A DNA stretch of 28,253 bases from a virus. Below are positions 15,176 through 22,989 of this stretch, one piece after another. Numbering within the stretch: the first letter of the stretch is position 1; each line of letters begins with the position of its first letter. The stretch lies in the IMG/VR virus record IMGVR_UViG_3300028569_000136, positions 1-28,253 of that record. One strand, given 5' to 3'. Below the pieces are notes generated by a model. The model worked only from the letters and a program-made list of their open reading frames with translations. It ran no database searches and was not told the origin of the DNA. The translations under genes and the position numbers were made by a program.

Positions 15176-15750
15176 TGTGCTTGGCTAAATTTGTTCAAAT
15201 ATACGGCAGAATCGTTAAAGCAAGGCGAAGCAATTTTGATGTACGCTTCTTTTTTGCCCAACAATCCGTTCCAAAGTTTTGCACCAAACCATTTGCCCGG
15301 TCGTTGCCAATACCCAACGACGCTTATTTGGTAGTCGGTGGTTAGCGTTACCTTGGCCGCTGAATCGGGGTGCAATAATGCGGTCAGCTTTATGCAGTTG
15401 GTGTCCACCGTAAAGGTTTGAATCGGGCATGGCAAAAGGTAAATATGCCAGCGTTTAACCTCGACCTCAAACGTGTCGGTTTCGGTTCGCCACTTAGTGT
15501 GGTACACGAACTGCACCTTGCCGCTTTTAATGTTAAGGCTATCCAGCAGACGTTTGTTCTCGGCGGTCAATTGCTCAACCGTCAAGTTCAAACGCCTTGC
15601 TGTGCTTCCCGTTGTTTGCTGGATTGCCTCGTAATTGCTCTTATGCCTCTCGGCCTCGGCTTTGTGATTGCATGATTGCTTCCCAAGTATCAATGCGGCT
15701 GCGATTGCGATAAGACCGTAATGCCTTGATATAAAGCCAAGCCAGTTCAT
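15172..15750 (-). CDS. Membrane-anchored coiled-coil protein, inner-membrane spanin-like
   Basis: A 192-residue protein with one N-terminal membrane segment (residues 9-23, HYGLIAIAAALILGK) and then a helical, charged coiled-coil stretch (about 28-75: KAEAERHKSNYEAIQQTTGS through LTAENKRLLDSL). The remainder is a beta-rich domain ending near PCFNDSAVYLNKFSQAQ. Topology (N-in, C-out) and position after amidase and phosphoesterase fit an Rz-type inner-membrane spanin, which fuses inner and outer membranes at lysis. The C-terminal domain is larger than in lambda Rz. No outer-membrane lipoprotein partner was seen. It overlaps both neighbours by four bases (ATGA). Confidence 0.5.
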   Translation of the reverse strand: MNWLGFISRHYGLIAIAAALILGKQSCNHKAEAERHKSNYEAIQQTTGSTARRLNLTVEQLTAENKRLLDSLNIKSGKVQFVYHTKWRTETDTFEVEVKRWHIYLLPCPIQTFTVDTNCIKLTALLHPDSAAKVTLTTDYQISVVGYWQRPGKWFGAKLWNGLLGKKEAYIKIASPCFNDSAVYLNKFSQAQ

Positions 15751-16784
15751 CGTACTTTGCGGTCAATGATGCGGAAGTTCTCCACGCTGAACTCCCCATC
15801 TTCATCAACATCAACAATGGCTGCCCCATGATTCCATTTCGTGTAAGCGAACGGGCGGTATGCTGGTTGCAAGTCGCATAAGCACCCCATTGAAAAGCAA
15901 GCGGTCGGGTCCCCGTTCAGGTTGTTTTCGTGGTGTTCACTTGTTTGGTGGTTATGCCCAGCCAGTACGCTTGACTTACCACGAAGGAATAACCCCCGTG
16001 CTGGGTTAACCGGGCTGAATACCGACTCGCCAAACTCATGGCCGTGCAGTACACTTAGCTTGCCAAACTTGGCGTGTTGGCGGCTGTCGATTAACTCGAT
16101 TTCAAGTTCATCAAGGCCGAGGGCGGCTTTCAGTTGCAGACCTGGCAGGGTAATAAGTTCAGGTGCGTTTTGAAGAATGTACCTATCCCATCTATCTTCA
16201 TGGTTGCCCAGCTTATAAAACACGGGCAGCCCAAGGCTAACCAAGCCTTGCAGAAAGTCCCTTGCCATTTGCACCTCAACTGGTGCGGACATTAACGCTG
16301 GGTCTTTTTCCCAGCGGCTTATCTTGGCAAAGTCAATCAAGTCGCCGTTAATGTAGATAGCATCAACCCCGTTTTTAACCCCGTAGTCGATTGCGGTTTC
16401 AAATGCCGAAACTTCATGGTAGGGTAAATGCAAGTCGGATATTACAAGCGGCTTGCGTATGTTTTTAGGCAAGTGCCATGTTTCCTTGCTGGTCTTTTCG
16501 CCTCGGCCCATGAATGCTTGCATATACTCGCTTGGCTTCATCTGCTCCGGGTTGTATAGCTTTTCCCTTAGCTTGCCGCTGCTTGTTGCAAAGCCCCTTT
16601 GTGTATCGCCTGTGGCTCCCGAACGGTATCGGATTGAACATCGCACCCTTTCCACCTCCTCGTTGGTTTGCTCAAATGCCCCCGGGTTTTCCATTACAAT
16701 TTTGCGGGCAAGGGTACGTTTAAAGAATCCCGCTTCTTGCGTGTCCACGTAACTTTCAATGATTTGCACCTGTTGTTCAGTCAT
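15747..16784 (-). CDS. Calcineurin-like metallophosphoesterase with an N-terminal helical domain
   Basis: A 345-residue protein. The metal-binding motifs of the family are complete: DLH at 117-119, GD at 147-148, GNHE at 193-196, HGHE at 247-250 and GHNH at 276-279. Such enzymes hydrolyse phosphodiesters or phosphomonoesters with two metal ions; the substrate here is unknown. Residues 1-60 precede the catalytic domain and may bind DNA (EQVQIIESYVDTQEAGFFKR is helical). It lies in the late operon between the amidase and spanin-like genes and overlaps the latter by four bases. It could act on nucleic acids or on a membrane-linked phosphate ester. Confidence 0.85.
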   Translation of the reverse strand: MTEQQVQIIESYVDTQEAGFFKRTLARKIVMENPGAFEQTNEEVERVRCSIRYRSGATGDTQRGFATSSGKLREKLYNPEQMKPSEYMQAFMGRGEKTSKETWHLPKNIRKPLVISDLHLPYHEVSAFETAIDYGVKNGVDAIYINGDLIDFAKISRWEKDPALMSAPVEVQMARDFLQGLVSLGLPVFYKLGNHEDRWDRYILQNAPELITLPGLQLKAALGLDELEIELIDSRQHAKFGKLSVLHGHEFGESVFSPVNPARGLFLRGKSSVLAGHNHQTSEHHENNLNGDPTACFSMGCLCDLQPAYRPFAYTKWNHGAAIVDVDEDGEFSVENFRIIDRKVR

Positions 16785-16810
16785 GGTTTTGTAAAATTGT
16801 TTACCCGAAA

Positions 16811-16833
16811 GTAGGTATTTTCCAATACCCTAC
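16811..16833. repeat. Imperfect inverted repeat between amidase and phosphoesterase genes
   Basis: GTAGGTATT pairs with AATACCCTAC with one bulged base. It lies in the 56-base gap between the two genes. No T run follows on the minus strand, so a terminator is unlikely; an operator or RNA processing site is possible. Confidence 0.4.
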
Positions 16834-16840
16834 AAGTTTT

Positions 16841-17260
16841 TTAACATTTCTTAACGGTTGCCCACCAAGCCCGTGCATCGAAACATGGGCAGGCTTTGGC
16901 AACATTTGGGAAGTCCCGATGACCTAAGACCTCAGCGTTTGGGAACTTTGCGGTTAGCTTGGCCACTAATTCGGCCATTGCTTGCTTTTGTTCCTTCGTG
17001 CGGTTGTCGGTAGGCTTGCCCTTCGCATCAATGCCACCAATGTAGCTGATGTTAATGCTGTCGTGGTTGTGGCCTTTTACACCGTTGCTTGTCTTTTCAA
17101 TAGGCCAATTGTCCACTACCTTGCCGTCCCGTTCGATGATGAAATGGTAACCGGGCGAACCCCAGTTAAGCACCTTACGGTGGTATCGGTTAATGCTGTC
17201 AGCCGTTGCCTTTATGTTGCTGGCTGTTGTGTGCAAAACGATGTGGTTAATTGGTCGCAT
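16841..17260 (-). CDS. N-acetylmuramoyl-L-alanine amidase (T7 lysozyme-like endolysin)
   Basis: The best start is the ATG at 17260 (MRPINHIVLH), giving 139 residues; the longer frame from 17356 would overlap the upstream gene needlessly. The zinc site of T7 lysozyme-type amidases is preserved: His10 in VLHTT, His114 in GHRD and Cys124 in KACPCFD (T7: His17, His122, Cys130), with Lys122 and the catalytic-type Tyr38 in GYHF also in place. The enzyme cuts the amide bond between N-acetylmuramic acid and L-alanine in peptidoglycan, for lysis. There is no export signal, so a holin is needed. It overlaps the upstream gene by 14 bases. Length is close to the 151 residues of T7 lysozyme. Confidence 0.9.
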   Translation of the reverse strand: MRPINHIVLHTTASNIKATADSINRYHRKVLNWGSPGYHFIIERDGKVVDNWPIEKTSNGVKGHNHDSINISYIGGIDAKGKPTDNRTKEQKQAMAELVAKLTAKFPNAEVLGHRDFPNVAKACPCFDARAWWATVKKC

Positions 17261-17495
17261 TGTCAAATGGGGGTTGGTTAACTTCAAATTCGGTAGGCTC
17301 GCCAAGGACAGGCACAAGGCTTTCATCATGGGTAATGTACCAAAATGTAGGCTCATCTAAAATTGCACATTGATAATCTACCCAATATTGAGTAGTGTCT
17401 TCAGGAGAAACAGGAATGCCATAATAGTCAGAGCAATCTTTTCTTGCCTTTTGAGCATCTGCTTCGGTTAAATATTTATATCCTAAAATTGTCAT
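17247..17495 (-). CDS. Small hypothetical protein, 82 residues, in the fibre-lysis region
   Basis: Function unknown. Begins MTILGYKYLTEADAQKARKD and continues with aromatic-rich strands (VDYQCAILDEPTFWYITHDE) and an acidic tail. The mix of helix and beta strands and its place between the receptor-binding candidate and the endolysin suggest a small fibre or lysis accessory protein. It overlaps both neighbours, so it is real and co-translated. Composition is AT-rich, like the gene before it. Confidence 0.65.
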   Translation of the reverse strand: MTILGYKYLTEADAQKARKDCSDYYGIPVSPEDTTQYWVDYQCAILDEPTFWYITHDESLVPVLGEPTEFEVNQPPFDNATN

Positions 17496-18310
17496 AATGT
17501 AATTGAATAATGCGTACTCATATCGGTTTCAATTGACGCTTTAAAACCGCTTTGTTGACTTGTTGGATATACTATACATTCAGACATTTTACCTAAAAAC
17601 CATCTTCCAATAAAAGTTACATCACTTATGCCAAACTTTTTAGTAAGAGCTGATGATGCGAAAGAAGATAAAATGTGCGGGTTTAAAATGTTATTTGCTG
17701 AAGTATGTAAGTTGCTGTTAAAGTACATATTGCTTCCATTTGTAAAATCATAGAAATCTGTTACTGCTGTACTTGGGGTTCTCCAATAGTTAGGAGAAAT
17801 AGAACGAATCCAAGGGCCAAACCCTTGACCTGAATGGTCAAATGAAATGAGGGATTGAAGCTGATTGTATGTGACAACCTGAGCAACCGTGAAAATACTT
17901 TGTGCAGTAACATTTTGCCCAGTTGTTCCTGTAAAAGTATTTGATAGGTAATTTATTGTAGGTTTAGAATTTAATGTTTCTAAAACCCCCGACAAAACAA
18001 TTATTGGTTGGCCAGCCGCTGAAGATTGAACGCTGTTCTTTGAATTGCCACTTTGGTCATAAAATGTAGTAACAAAACCATTGCCGTTGCCGCAAAAACT
18101 TAGCAAGGCGGCGGTATCTAAAACCCCATTAACAAATCCGATGTTTTGCTCAGTATTGTCGCTTGACCTACGAACACGAATTGCAGAGCCAGCGTATGCA
18201 CTTCTTAATTTCCTAAGTGAATATGCAACAGAAGCACCGGGGTTTACATCAAGCAAAAGTTGTACTGGTGGCAATCCACCACTCATCATACCTAATCGAA
18301 TACTTCTCAT
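17492..18310 (-). CDS. Lectin-like (ArabFuran/LamG-type fold) receptor-binding tail protein candidate
   Basis: A 272-residue protein. Residues 25-110 match the beta-jelly-roll of alpha-arabinofuranosidase-like (ArabFuran catalytic/LamG-type) domains found in phage tail fibres: PGASVAYSLRKLRSAYAG, IRVRRSSDNTEQNIGFVNG, LDTAALLSF and GFVTTFYDQSGNSKNSVQSS. The rest continues the sandwich with strands such as IFTVAQVVTYNQLQSLISFD. It follows the fibre gene by a single base and shares its operon, so it is probably the host-binding tip. Hydrolytic residues are not confirmed. The gene is strikingly AT-rich (about 33 percent GC over 17521-17700, against 55 percent in a line of the nearby phosphoesterase gene), which suggests recent exchange of the binding module. 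Confidence 0.65.
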   Translation of the reverse strand: MRSIRLGMMSGGLPPVQLLLDVNPGASVAYSLRKLRSAYAGSAIRVRRSSDNTEQNIGFVNGVLDTAALLSFCGNGNGFVTTFYDQSGNSKNSVQSSAAGQPIIVLSGVLETLNSKPTINYLSNTFTGTTGQNVTAQSIFTVAQVVTYNQLQSLISFDHSGQGFGPWIRSISPNYWRTPSTAVTDFYDFTNGSNMYFNSNLHTSANNILNPHILSSFASSALTKKFGISDVTFIGRWFLGKMSECIVYPTSQQSGFKASIETDMSTHYSITL

Positions 18311-18311
18311 A

Positions 18312-19844
18312 TTAAATGGCTGGCGTTATGATGTACCCTACATTTGTGCCGCCCATAAACCAAAACGCAATCACGTTTACTTTGGTTAGGTCGTAGCTTG
18401 CAGTACCAAACTTAATTGCCGTGCCTCCTGTTACTGTTATGGTCGGGGCAACACTATCATCGTGGTAAAGTATTTGGTCAACACCTCGCACGGCACTTGT
18501 TAAACTAACCGTTATGTTGCCCGTTTGGGGCGTGCCATAGCTGCCGTATTCTTGCGGCGTAACCAATGCAATAGAAACGCCCGTTGTGGTGGCAGTTGTG
18601 TTTTGCTTGCCTCCCAATCCTGTATCAACATAGCCTTTGGTTGCCGCATCAGTTGAAGATACAGGCGTAGTTAGGTTTGTTAGTCCTTGGCTGCCCATGT
18701 TTAATGCACCCGTCATCGTGCCGCCTGATTTGTCAAGTTTGGCTGTTAAACCAGTATCAACATAACCCTTGGTTGAAGCATCGGTAGAAGCCGAAGGCGT
18801 GGCAAGATTCGTTAAACCTTGCGAACCCATGTTAATCCCCCCTGTCATCGTGCCGCCCGCTTTTGGTAAAGCATTGTTGGCGGTTGTTTGTGCGGCATTT
18901 GCGGCTGATTGTGCCGTAGATGCGTTTGAAACTGCTGTGTTTGCTGTTGATTGTGCGGCTGCTGCGGCAGAATTAGCAGATGAAACGCCCGTGTCAACAT
19001 ATCCCTTGGTGGCTGCATCTGCTGAATTGCTTGGGGCAGCAAGGTTTGTTAATGCTTGTGAACCCATATTTAAACCCCCAGTCATTGTTCCACCAGCCTT
19101 TGGCAATGCGGCATTGGCTGTTGATTGTGCAGCGTTGGCTGTTGAAGTTGCCGAATTTGCCGTTGATTGTGCGGCGGCGGCATTAGTTACCCCTTGAGTT
19201 GCCGTTGATTGTGCAGCAGCGGCAGCAGAATTGGCGGTGGAAACGCCCGTGTCAACATATCCTTTTGTAGCTGCATCTGCTGAATTGCTTGGCGTAGCAA
19301 GGTTTGTTAATGCCTGTGAACTCATGTTAATTCCTCCAGTCATTGTTCCGCCAGCTTTTGGCAATGCTGCGTTGGCTGTTGATTGGGCAGCAGTTGCGGT
19401 TGAAGATGCAGCAGTTGCCGTTGAAGATGCAGCGTTGGCTGTTGATTGTGCAGCAGCAGCATCTGAAACCCCTTGGTTTGCTGTTGATTGAGCAGCAGTT
19501 GCAGTAGATTGGGCAGCGTTGGCTGTTGAAGATGCGGCAGTTGCGGTGCTTAATGCACTCGCAGCATTTGTACTGGCTTGCGTTGCATCTGATTGGGCAT
19601 TGCTTGCCGTTGTTTGTGCAGAAGTTGCTGTTGATTGTGCTGCGGTTGCGGCGGCGTTAGCAGCAGCCGCATTTGAAATCGCAGTAGTCGCATCGGATTG
19701 GGCAGCGTTGGCAGCGGCTAATGTTGAACTCATCAACATTTGCTTTGTCATTTTTTTGCTCGTATTGCTTTGAACAACGTATAAGAAATCGCTGTCGTTG
19801 CTGACGCTTGCAAATGGTAATTGCGTAACCTTTTGATTTGCCAT
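18312..19844 (-). CDS. Tail fibre with alanine-heptad coiled coil and four repeat modules
   Basis: A 510-residue fibre. Residues 45-160 are Ala/Ser/Thr heptads (AAQSTANAASSTATAASS), which suit a trimeric coiled coil. Four modules follow, at about residues 165-200, 251-286, 330-365 and 374-409, each GGTMTG, then an INM or LNM turn, then DAATKGYVDTG; this resembles the phage fibre repeat in which TKGYVD-type motifs recur. Coiled linkers separate the first three modules. The C-terminal 100 residues (TPQEYGSYGTPQTGNITVSL, VIAFWFMGGTNVGYIIT) form a compact end that could attach the next gene product. It starts at a TAATG overlap with the upstream gene. Confidence 0.85.
   Translation of the reverse strand: MANQKVTQLPFASVSNDSDFLYVVQSNTSKKMTKQMLMSSTLAAANAAQSDATTAISNAAAANAAATAAQSTATSAQTTASNAQSDATQASTNAASALSTATAASSTANAAQSTATAAQSTANQGVSDAAAAQSTANAASSTATAASSTATAAQSTANAALPKAGGTMTGGINMSSQALTNLATPSNSADAATKGYVDTGVSTANSAAAAAQSTATQGVTNAAAAQSTANSATSTANAAQSTANAALPKAGGTMTGGLNMGSQALTNLAAPSNSADAATKGYVDTGVSSANSAAAAAQSTANTAVSNASTAQSAANAAQTTANNALPKAGGTMTGGINMGSQGLTNLATPSASTDASTKGYVDTGLTAKLDKSGGTMTGALNMGSQGLTNLTTPVSSTDAATKGYVDTGLGGKQNTTATTTGVSIALVTPQEYGSYGTPQTGNITVSLTSAVRGVDQILYHDDSVAPTITVTGGTAIKFGTASYDLTKVNVIAFWFMGGTNVGYIITPAI
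18618..19352 (-). repeat. Four fibre repeat modules in the tail-fibre gene
   Basis: The copies lie at about 19245-19352, 18987-19094, 18750-18857 and 18618-18725. Each encodes GGTMTG ... TKGYVDTG. Spacing falls from about 86 to 79 to 44 residues, so linkers differ in length. The DNA copies are similar enough to allow recombination. Confidence 0.8.
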
Positions 19845-20491
19845 TATAGTGTTATTTGAGTATTATTTTCGTTTAGTAGAAAGTTATCGTTTTCAAGCAG
19901 CAACAATCCAACATCGGCTGTGCAAGATGCACCAATGATGCAGTTTAAATCGCCCGTTATAATTAAGTCCACCTCAAGCATCGCAGCCCCCATGTCAAGG
20001 GGTAAGCGTAGGTCGATGCCCTCAAACACATCGTCAAGGGTTTCGATGCCGTACTGCCGATTGCGTACAATGGTTTTGATGCGGTCAAGCCCAAGTGTAG
20101 ACCGTAGGCTTGGAATGTTGTCGAAGCTAACTGCCTTTTGAATCGCAAGCAAAATGTACTGCTCAAGGTATTGCGTATCGTTTTGCCATACCGAACGGCT
20201 GCCAACCCAATGGAATTTCAATGGTATGGTAATCTGCACCCTTTCTTTGTTGGCCCGTATGCGGTCAAGTAGTTCAATGTCCTCAGCACCGTTCTTTAGC
20301 CAAAACATCATGCCGCCCTTCCAGTCGAATCGGCTCACGTAGTCAAGGCTCCCGTTGCCCTCGTATATTGCTGGGAAGGTACGTGGCTCGCCGTTCTTGT
20401 TTACCTCGGTTACAAGTTGGCATAAAGGCCGTGATACCGCCGCAATGTTGGGCAGTTGGGCATTCAGGTAATTAAGTATGTCCGAAATCAT
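19844..20491 (-). CDS. Hypothetical late protein, 215 residues (tail completion candidate)
   Basis: Unknown. It begins MISDILNYLNAQLPNIAAVS with a helical N-terminus, then strands and a hydrophobic core (ERVQITIPLKFHWVGSRSVW, YILLAIQKAVSFDNIPSLRS). The C-terminal half (DLRLPLDMGAAMLEVDLIIT, ending in Asn-rich strands) is beta-like. It starts four bases inside the stop of the upstream gene, so coupled. It lies between a head-tail-joining-type candidate and the tail fibre. Genes in this place often encode tail-completion or terminator proteins, but no motif identifies it. Confidence 0.55.
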   Translation of the reverse strand: MISDILNYLNAQLPNIAAVSRPLCQLVTEVNKNGEPRTFPAIYEGNGSLDYVSRFDWKGGMMFWLKNGAEDIELLDRIRANKERVQITIPLKFHWVGSRSVWQNDTQYLEQYILLAIQKAVSFDNIPSLRSTLGLDRIKTIVRNRQYGIETLDDVFEGIDLRLPLDMGAAMLEVDLIITGDLNCIIGASCTADVGLLLLENDNFLLNENNTQITL

Positions 20492-20994
20492 TGGAACAAA
20501 GTTAACAAGAATTGGCGGGCCTTCTCCCTGAATAGCTGTTCTTCCTCGCCGCTGAACTTAAATGCCTCGCCATATTTGTCCAAAAGGCCGTCCACCTTGC
20601 CTTTCGGGTTGGCTGGGGTATAATTAAACCCTGACGTTATAAGCACCCCGCTGTTGCTAAACTGGACATCGGGGCGAACTAAACTGCCCAAATATGCCTG
20701 AGCAAAGAAGCGAAATAGAACCATCTTGCCTCGGCCAAGTTTGCGTTTGAATTGCTTGTACCCGCCCTCATATTTACCCGCAGCAGTTGCAATTGGCGAA
20801 GCCGAAGCACTTATATATATCGCCTTGGTTGAATAGTCGGGCTTAATATCCCCGCCGCCGTCATCTTTGCCGTCTTGAAATATGCGTTTGTGTTGCAACC
20901 TACCGACTGCCGAAGCCGCACCGACCAACTCCCTTGGGTTCGTCATTTTGCGGCTGGCTGCGTTTAGCTTTGCAATGTACTGGTCGGTAGTCAT
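20488..20994 (-). CDS. Head-tail joining / gp10-like candidate, 168 residues
   Basis: I use the ATG at 20994 (MTTDQYIAKLNAASRKMTNP): its ATGA overlaps the stop of the previous gene, whereas the ATG at 21054 lies deep inside that gene. The protein is alpha/beta and basic, with SAVGRLQHKRIFQDGKDDGG, a Lys/Arg-rich GGYKQFKRKLGRGKM stretch and a helical C-terminus (EEEQLFREKARQFLLTLFQ). Size, charge and helix-rich ends resemble HK97 gp10-like or virion-morphogenesis proteins that join tails to heads. This is a guess from general features and position only. Confidence 0.5.
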   Translation of the reverse strand: MTTDQYIAKLNAASRKMTNPRELVGAASAVGRLQHKRIFQDGKDDGGGDIKPDYSTKAIYISASASPIATAAGKYEGGYKQFKRKLGRGKMVLFRFFAQAYLGSLVRPDVQFSNSGVLITSGFNYTPANPKGKVDGLLDKYGEAFKFSGEEEQLFREKARQFLLTLFQ

Positions 20995-21218
20995 TTGCCC
21001 GTGATACGCTTGATTTCGGCTTCCACCGCCGTCAATAGTTCGTATCGGCTGCAACTCTCAAGGCCGTGGGTGGACTTTACACCGTACTCTAACTTATCGC
21101 TGCCGTTGTAGCATACGGTTAGGCAAATGATTGGCAGTTCGGGTTCAAGGCGGTGGAATACCATATCGCCCGGCCAAATGTCATTGATTTCAAATAGTTG
21201 TTTTGCGTGGTCTTGCAT
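20991..21218 (-). CDS. Small hypothetical protein, 75 residues
   Basis: Function unknown. The sequence looks like a small beta-barrel: GDMVFHRLEPELPIICLTVC, DKLEYGVKSTHGLESCSRYE, then a C-terminal helix (LLTAVEAEIKRITGK). It has a good promoter box (TATATTTG) four bases before its ATG, so it is the first gene of the long late operon. It overlaps the next gene by four bases. No family is recognised. Confidence 0.6.
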   Translation of the reverse strand: MQDHAKQLFEINDIWPGDMVFHRLEPELPIICLTVCYNGSDKLEYGVKSTHGLESCSRYELLTAVEAEIKRITGK

Positions 21219-21222
21219 GATT

Positions 21223-21230
21223 CAAATATA
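21223..21230 (-). promoter_or_regulatory. Late-operon promoter, -7 box TATATTTG
   Basis: TATATTTG on the minus strand ends four bases before the ATG at 21218. Transcription from here would cover the head-tail, fibre, lysis and tail genes. The 98-base gap (21219-21316) also holds a small TGGCG/CGCCA hairpin without a T run. Confidence 0.55.
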
Positions 21231-21316
21231 AATCAATTCAAATAAACGTGGCGGTAATTTCGCCAAGTTGTCATTAAACGCACAAACGCCCCATGTTTCG
21301 CCCCTTATAATTCCAC

Positions 21317-22636
21317 TTACCTAAATATGAACTGCCGATTGTTGGCGTGTAGGTCGTACCGCAAGCAGTCCAAGGCATCAGCACGTTTGTCAACCTTGGC
21401 TCGGCTGCCTTTGTCAACCCCGCCATCGGGTAACGCTTTTACAAATTCGCAATCCCGAATCAGTACCTTGCATTTCGGGTTAATTAGCACCTCATCGTAG
21501 TTGCTGAAGATGCTGTTGCACAGCCGCCGTGATTCTTGATGGGGCGGGTTTGACCTCGGCACAAGTATATTGTTCGGCGATACCCTCATGCGGTCAACTA
21601 TTTCACTCCACATATTCTGCCCCACCTTTGCGATGACCGACTGGGCACGGCCCGAAGCATCGCCAGTAATGAAGTACAATCGGTTTTGCACTTGTGCTGG
21701 TGTTCGCCTGAATATCTCCTCGGCCATTGCCTCGATAAACGTGCGGCCTTGCACTTGGTCAGGGGTTAAGGTAATTTCATCGAAATAGTGAATGTATTGC
21801 TTACCATCAGCGTTTCGGCCACGGTGGGCTAAGATAGCCGTGAACGGGTTGTTGTTAAAGTCAATCGAAACGTACACGGGCTGCATGGTATCGTATGCCG
21901 CCTTGCCACCGATATGCTTGGCACGTTCAAAGCTGTACAGCCAGTTTAGCCCATTCATGGTAACCCGTTCGGCCATGACCTCCCGTTTAAAAGTCAAAGC
22001 ATCGTATGTCTTTGCCAATTGCTCAATGTACCCCTCAGGCAAATTCGCCTTGTTGTCATAGGTTGTGCCAATGGTGTGCGGTATTGCTTTCTCGCCCCAT
22101 ATCATTTCATCAATGTCAGCGTTGTCCATTGGCGGTGTCATAGTCCACAGCGTTCGTGGGAACTTAGCCCCCGACATACGGCCAAGCACGATGTTCAGCG
22201 AATTTATTGCGGCGTCTTGCACCTCATCGCCCCAGCACCAACCAAGTTCAATGCCTCGTATCATTGTTTCGATGCTAAAGGTTATGACCTGAGCCCCGTT
22301 CATGAACGACCAAACGCCGTTGTGCTTTTCGAACTTCGACTTGTAGCCGAAGAACCGCTCGGGGTCTTTGTTGGCCACGTAATGCTCGCCCTTGTGCAGA
22401 CCATTGCTTTCCAGCACCTGAATAAACTCCGACAGCGTTGCGGTGTTTAGCTGGCTTACCGTGTTGCTGAATATCCCGCCCTTGGCTTCAGGGTAGTTGA
22501 TGATGTTGTGTAGTGCCCAATGTGCTCCCGTAATTGTCTTGCCTGAACGAATGCCGCCCACATACGCAAACAGCCGCTCGGTTTCGCTTTCGACTATCGT
22601 GGCGTATTGCTTGCGGTTCAGCTTATACGCTTTCAC
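21317..22636 (-). CDS. terL: Terminase large subunit (packaging ATPase and nuclease)
   Basis: A 439-residue protein. The Walker A is GGIRSGKT at 27-34; the Walker B and catalytic acid are WCWGDE at 133-138. The nuclease domain shows the acidic triad of the family: VSIDF (Asp259), ITGDASG (Asp326) and the VDKRADALDCLRY block near 416-428 (Asp420 or Asp423). The protein pumps DNA into the prohead and cuts it at each round. It overlaps the upstream small-subunit gene by 14 bases. Length is typical. No inserted intein or frameshift is seen. Confidence 0.92.
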   Translation of the reverse strand: MKAYKLNRKQYATIVESETERLFAYVGGIRSGKTITGAHWALHNIINYPEAKGGIFSNTVSQLNTATLSEFIQVLESNGLHKGEHYVANKDPERFFGYKSKFEKHNGVWSFMNGAQVITFSIETMIRGIELGWCWGDEVQDAAINSLNIVLGRMSGAKFPRTLWTMTPPMDNADIDEMIWGEKAIPHTIGTTYDNKANLPEGYIEQLAKTYDALTFKREVMAERVTMNGLNWLYSFERAKHIGGKAAYDTMQPVYVSIDFNNNPFTAILAHRGRNADGKQYIHYFDEITLTPDQVQGRTFIEAMAEEIFRRTPAQVQNRLYFITGDASGRAQSVIAKVGQNMWSEIVDRMRVSPNNILVPRSNPPHQESRRLCNSIFSNYDEVLINPKCKVLIRDCEFVKALPDGGVDKGSRAKVDKRADALDCLRYDLHANNRQFIFR

Positions 22637-22973
22637 TTTCGACGTTAAAGGTAAAGTTGCTCGGCCATTGTATCGACTCCCGCCTTTCTTCGTTGTGGCG
22701 GTTGTACCCTCGGCTCTTGCCCTTGTTGTTCAGGTAGAAGATAATCGCAACCGTATCGCCTTTGTTGATGCGTTCAATCAGTTTGCTTTCCACGAAGTCA
22801 AGCTGCACCTCGGTTAGTTCGTTTACCTTGGCGGCGTACTCCGCATCGTTCTCCATGTACTGGTAGTGGCTGCCCCTCGATATGCCGACTGCCTTGCAAG
22901 CCGTTGTAATGATGCCAAGGCTTTTTTCCAAGGCTTCGAGCATCAACTTTTTTTTAGTGTCTACGTTGCTCAT
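22623..22973 (-). CDS. terS: Terminase small subunit candidate
   Basis: A 116-residue, helical, charged protein just before the large subunit, overlapping it by 14 bases. Residues 10-45 form a helix-turn-helix (MLEALEKSLGIITTACKAVG, then ISRGSHYQYMENDAEYAAKV) resembling the DNA-recognition domain of terminase small subunits. The rest is helical (EVQLDFVESKLIERINKGDT) and would oligomerise into a ring. It selects viral DNA (pac or cos). The function is inferred from the domain and location. Confidence 0.75.
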   Translation of the reverse strand: MSNVDTKKKLMLEALEKSLGIITTACKAVGISRGSHYQYMENDAEYAAKVNELTEVQLDFVESKLIERINKGDTVAIIFYLNNKGKSRGYNRHNEERRESIQWPSNFTFNVESESV

Positions 22974-22989
22974 ATCGGTTGGCCGTTGC

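Noticed and set aside
17492-19844. Diversity-generating retroelement target in the fibre/receptor genes
   Set aside because: No reverse transcriptase, template repeat or accessory gene is visible, and the gene ends show no adenine-variable repeat.
21245-21275. Terminator after the large terminase gene
   Set aside because: The TGGCG/CGCCA hairpin has only five base pairs and no T run on the minus strand.
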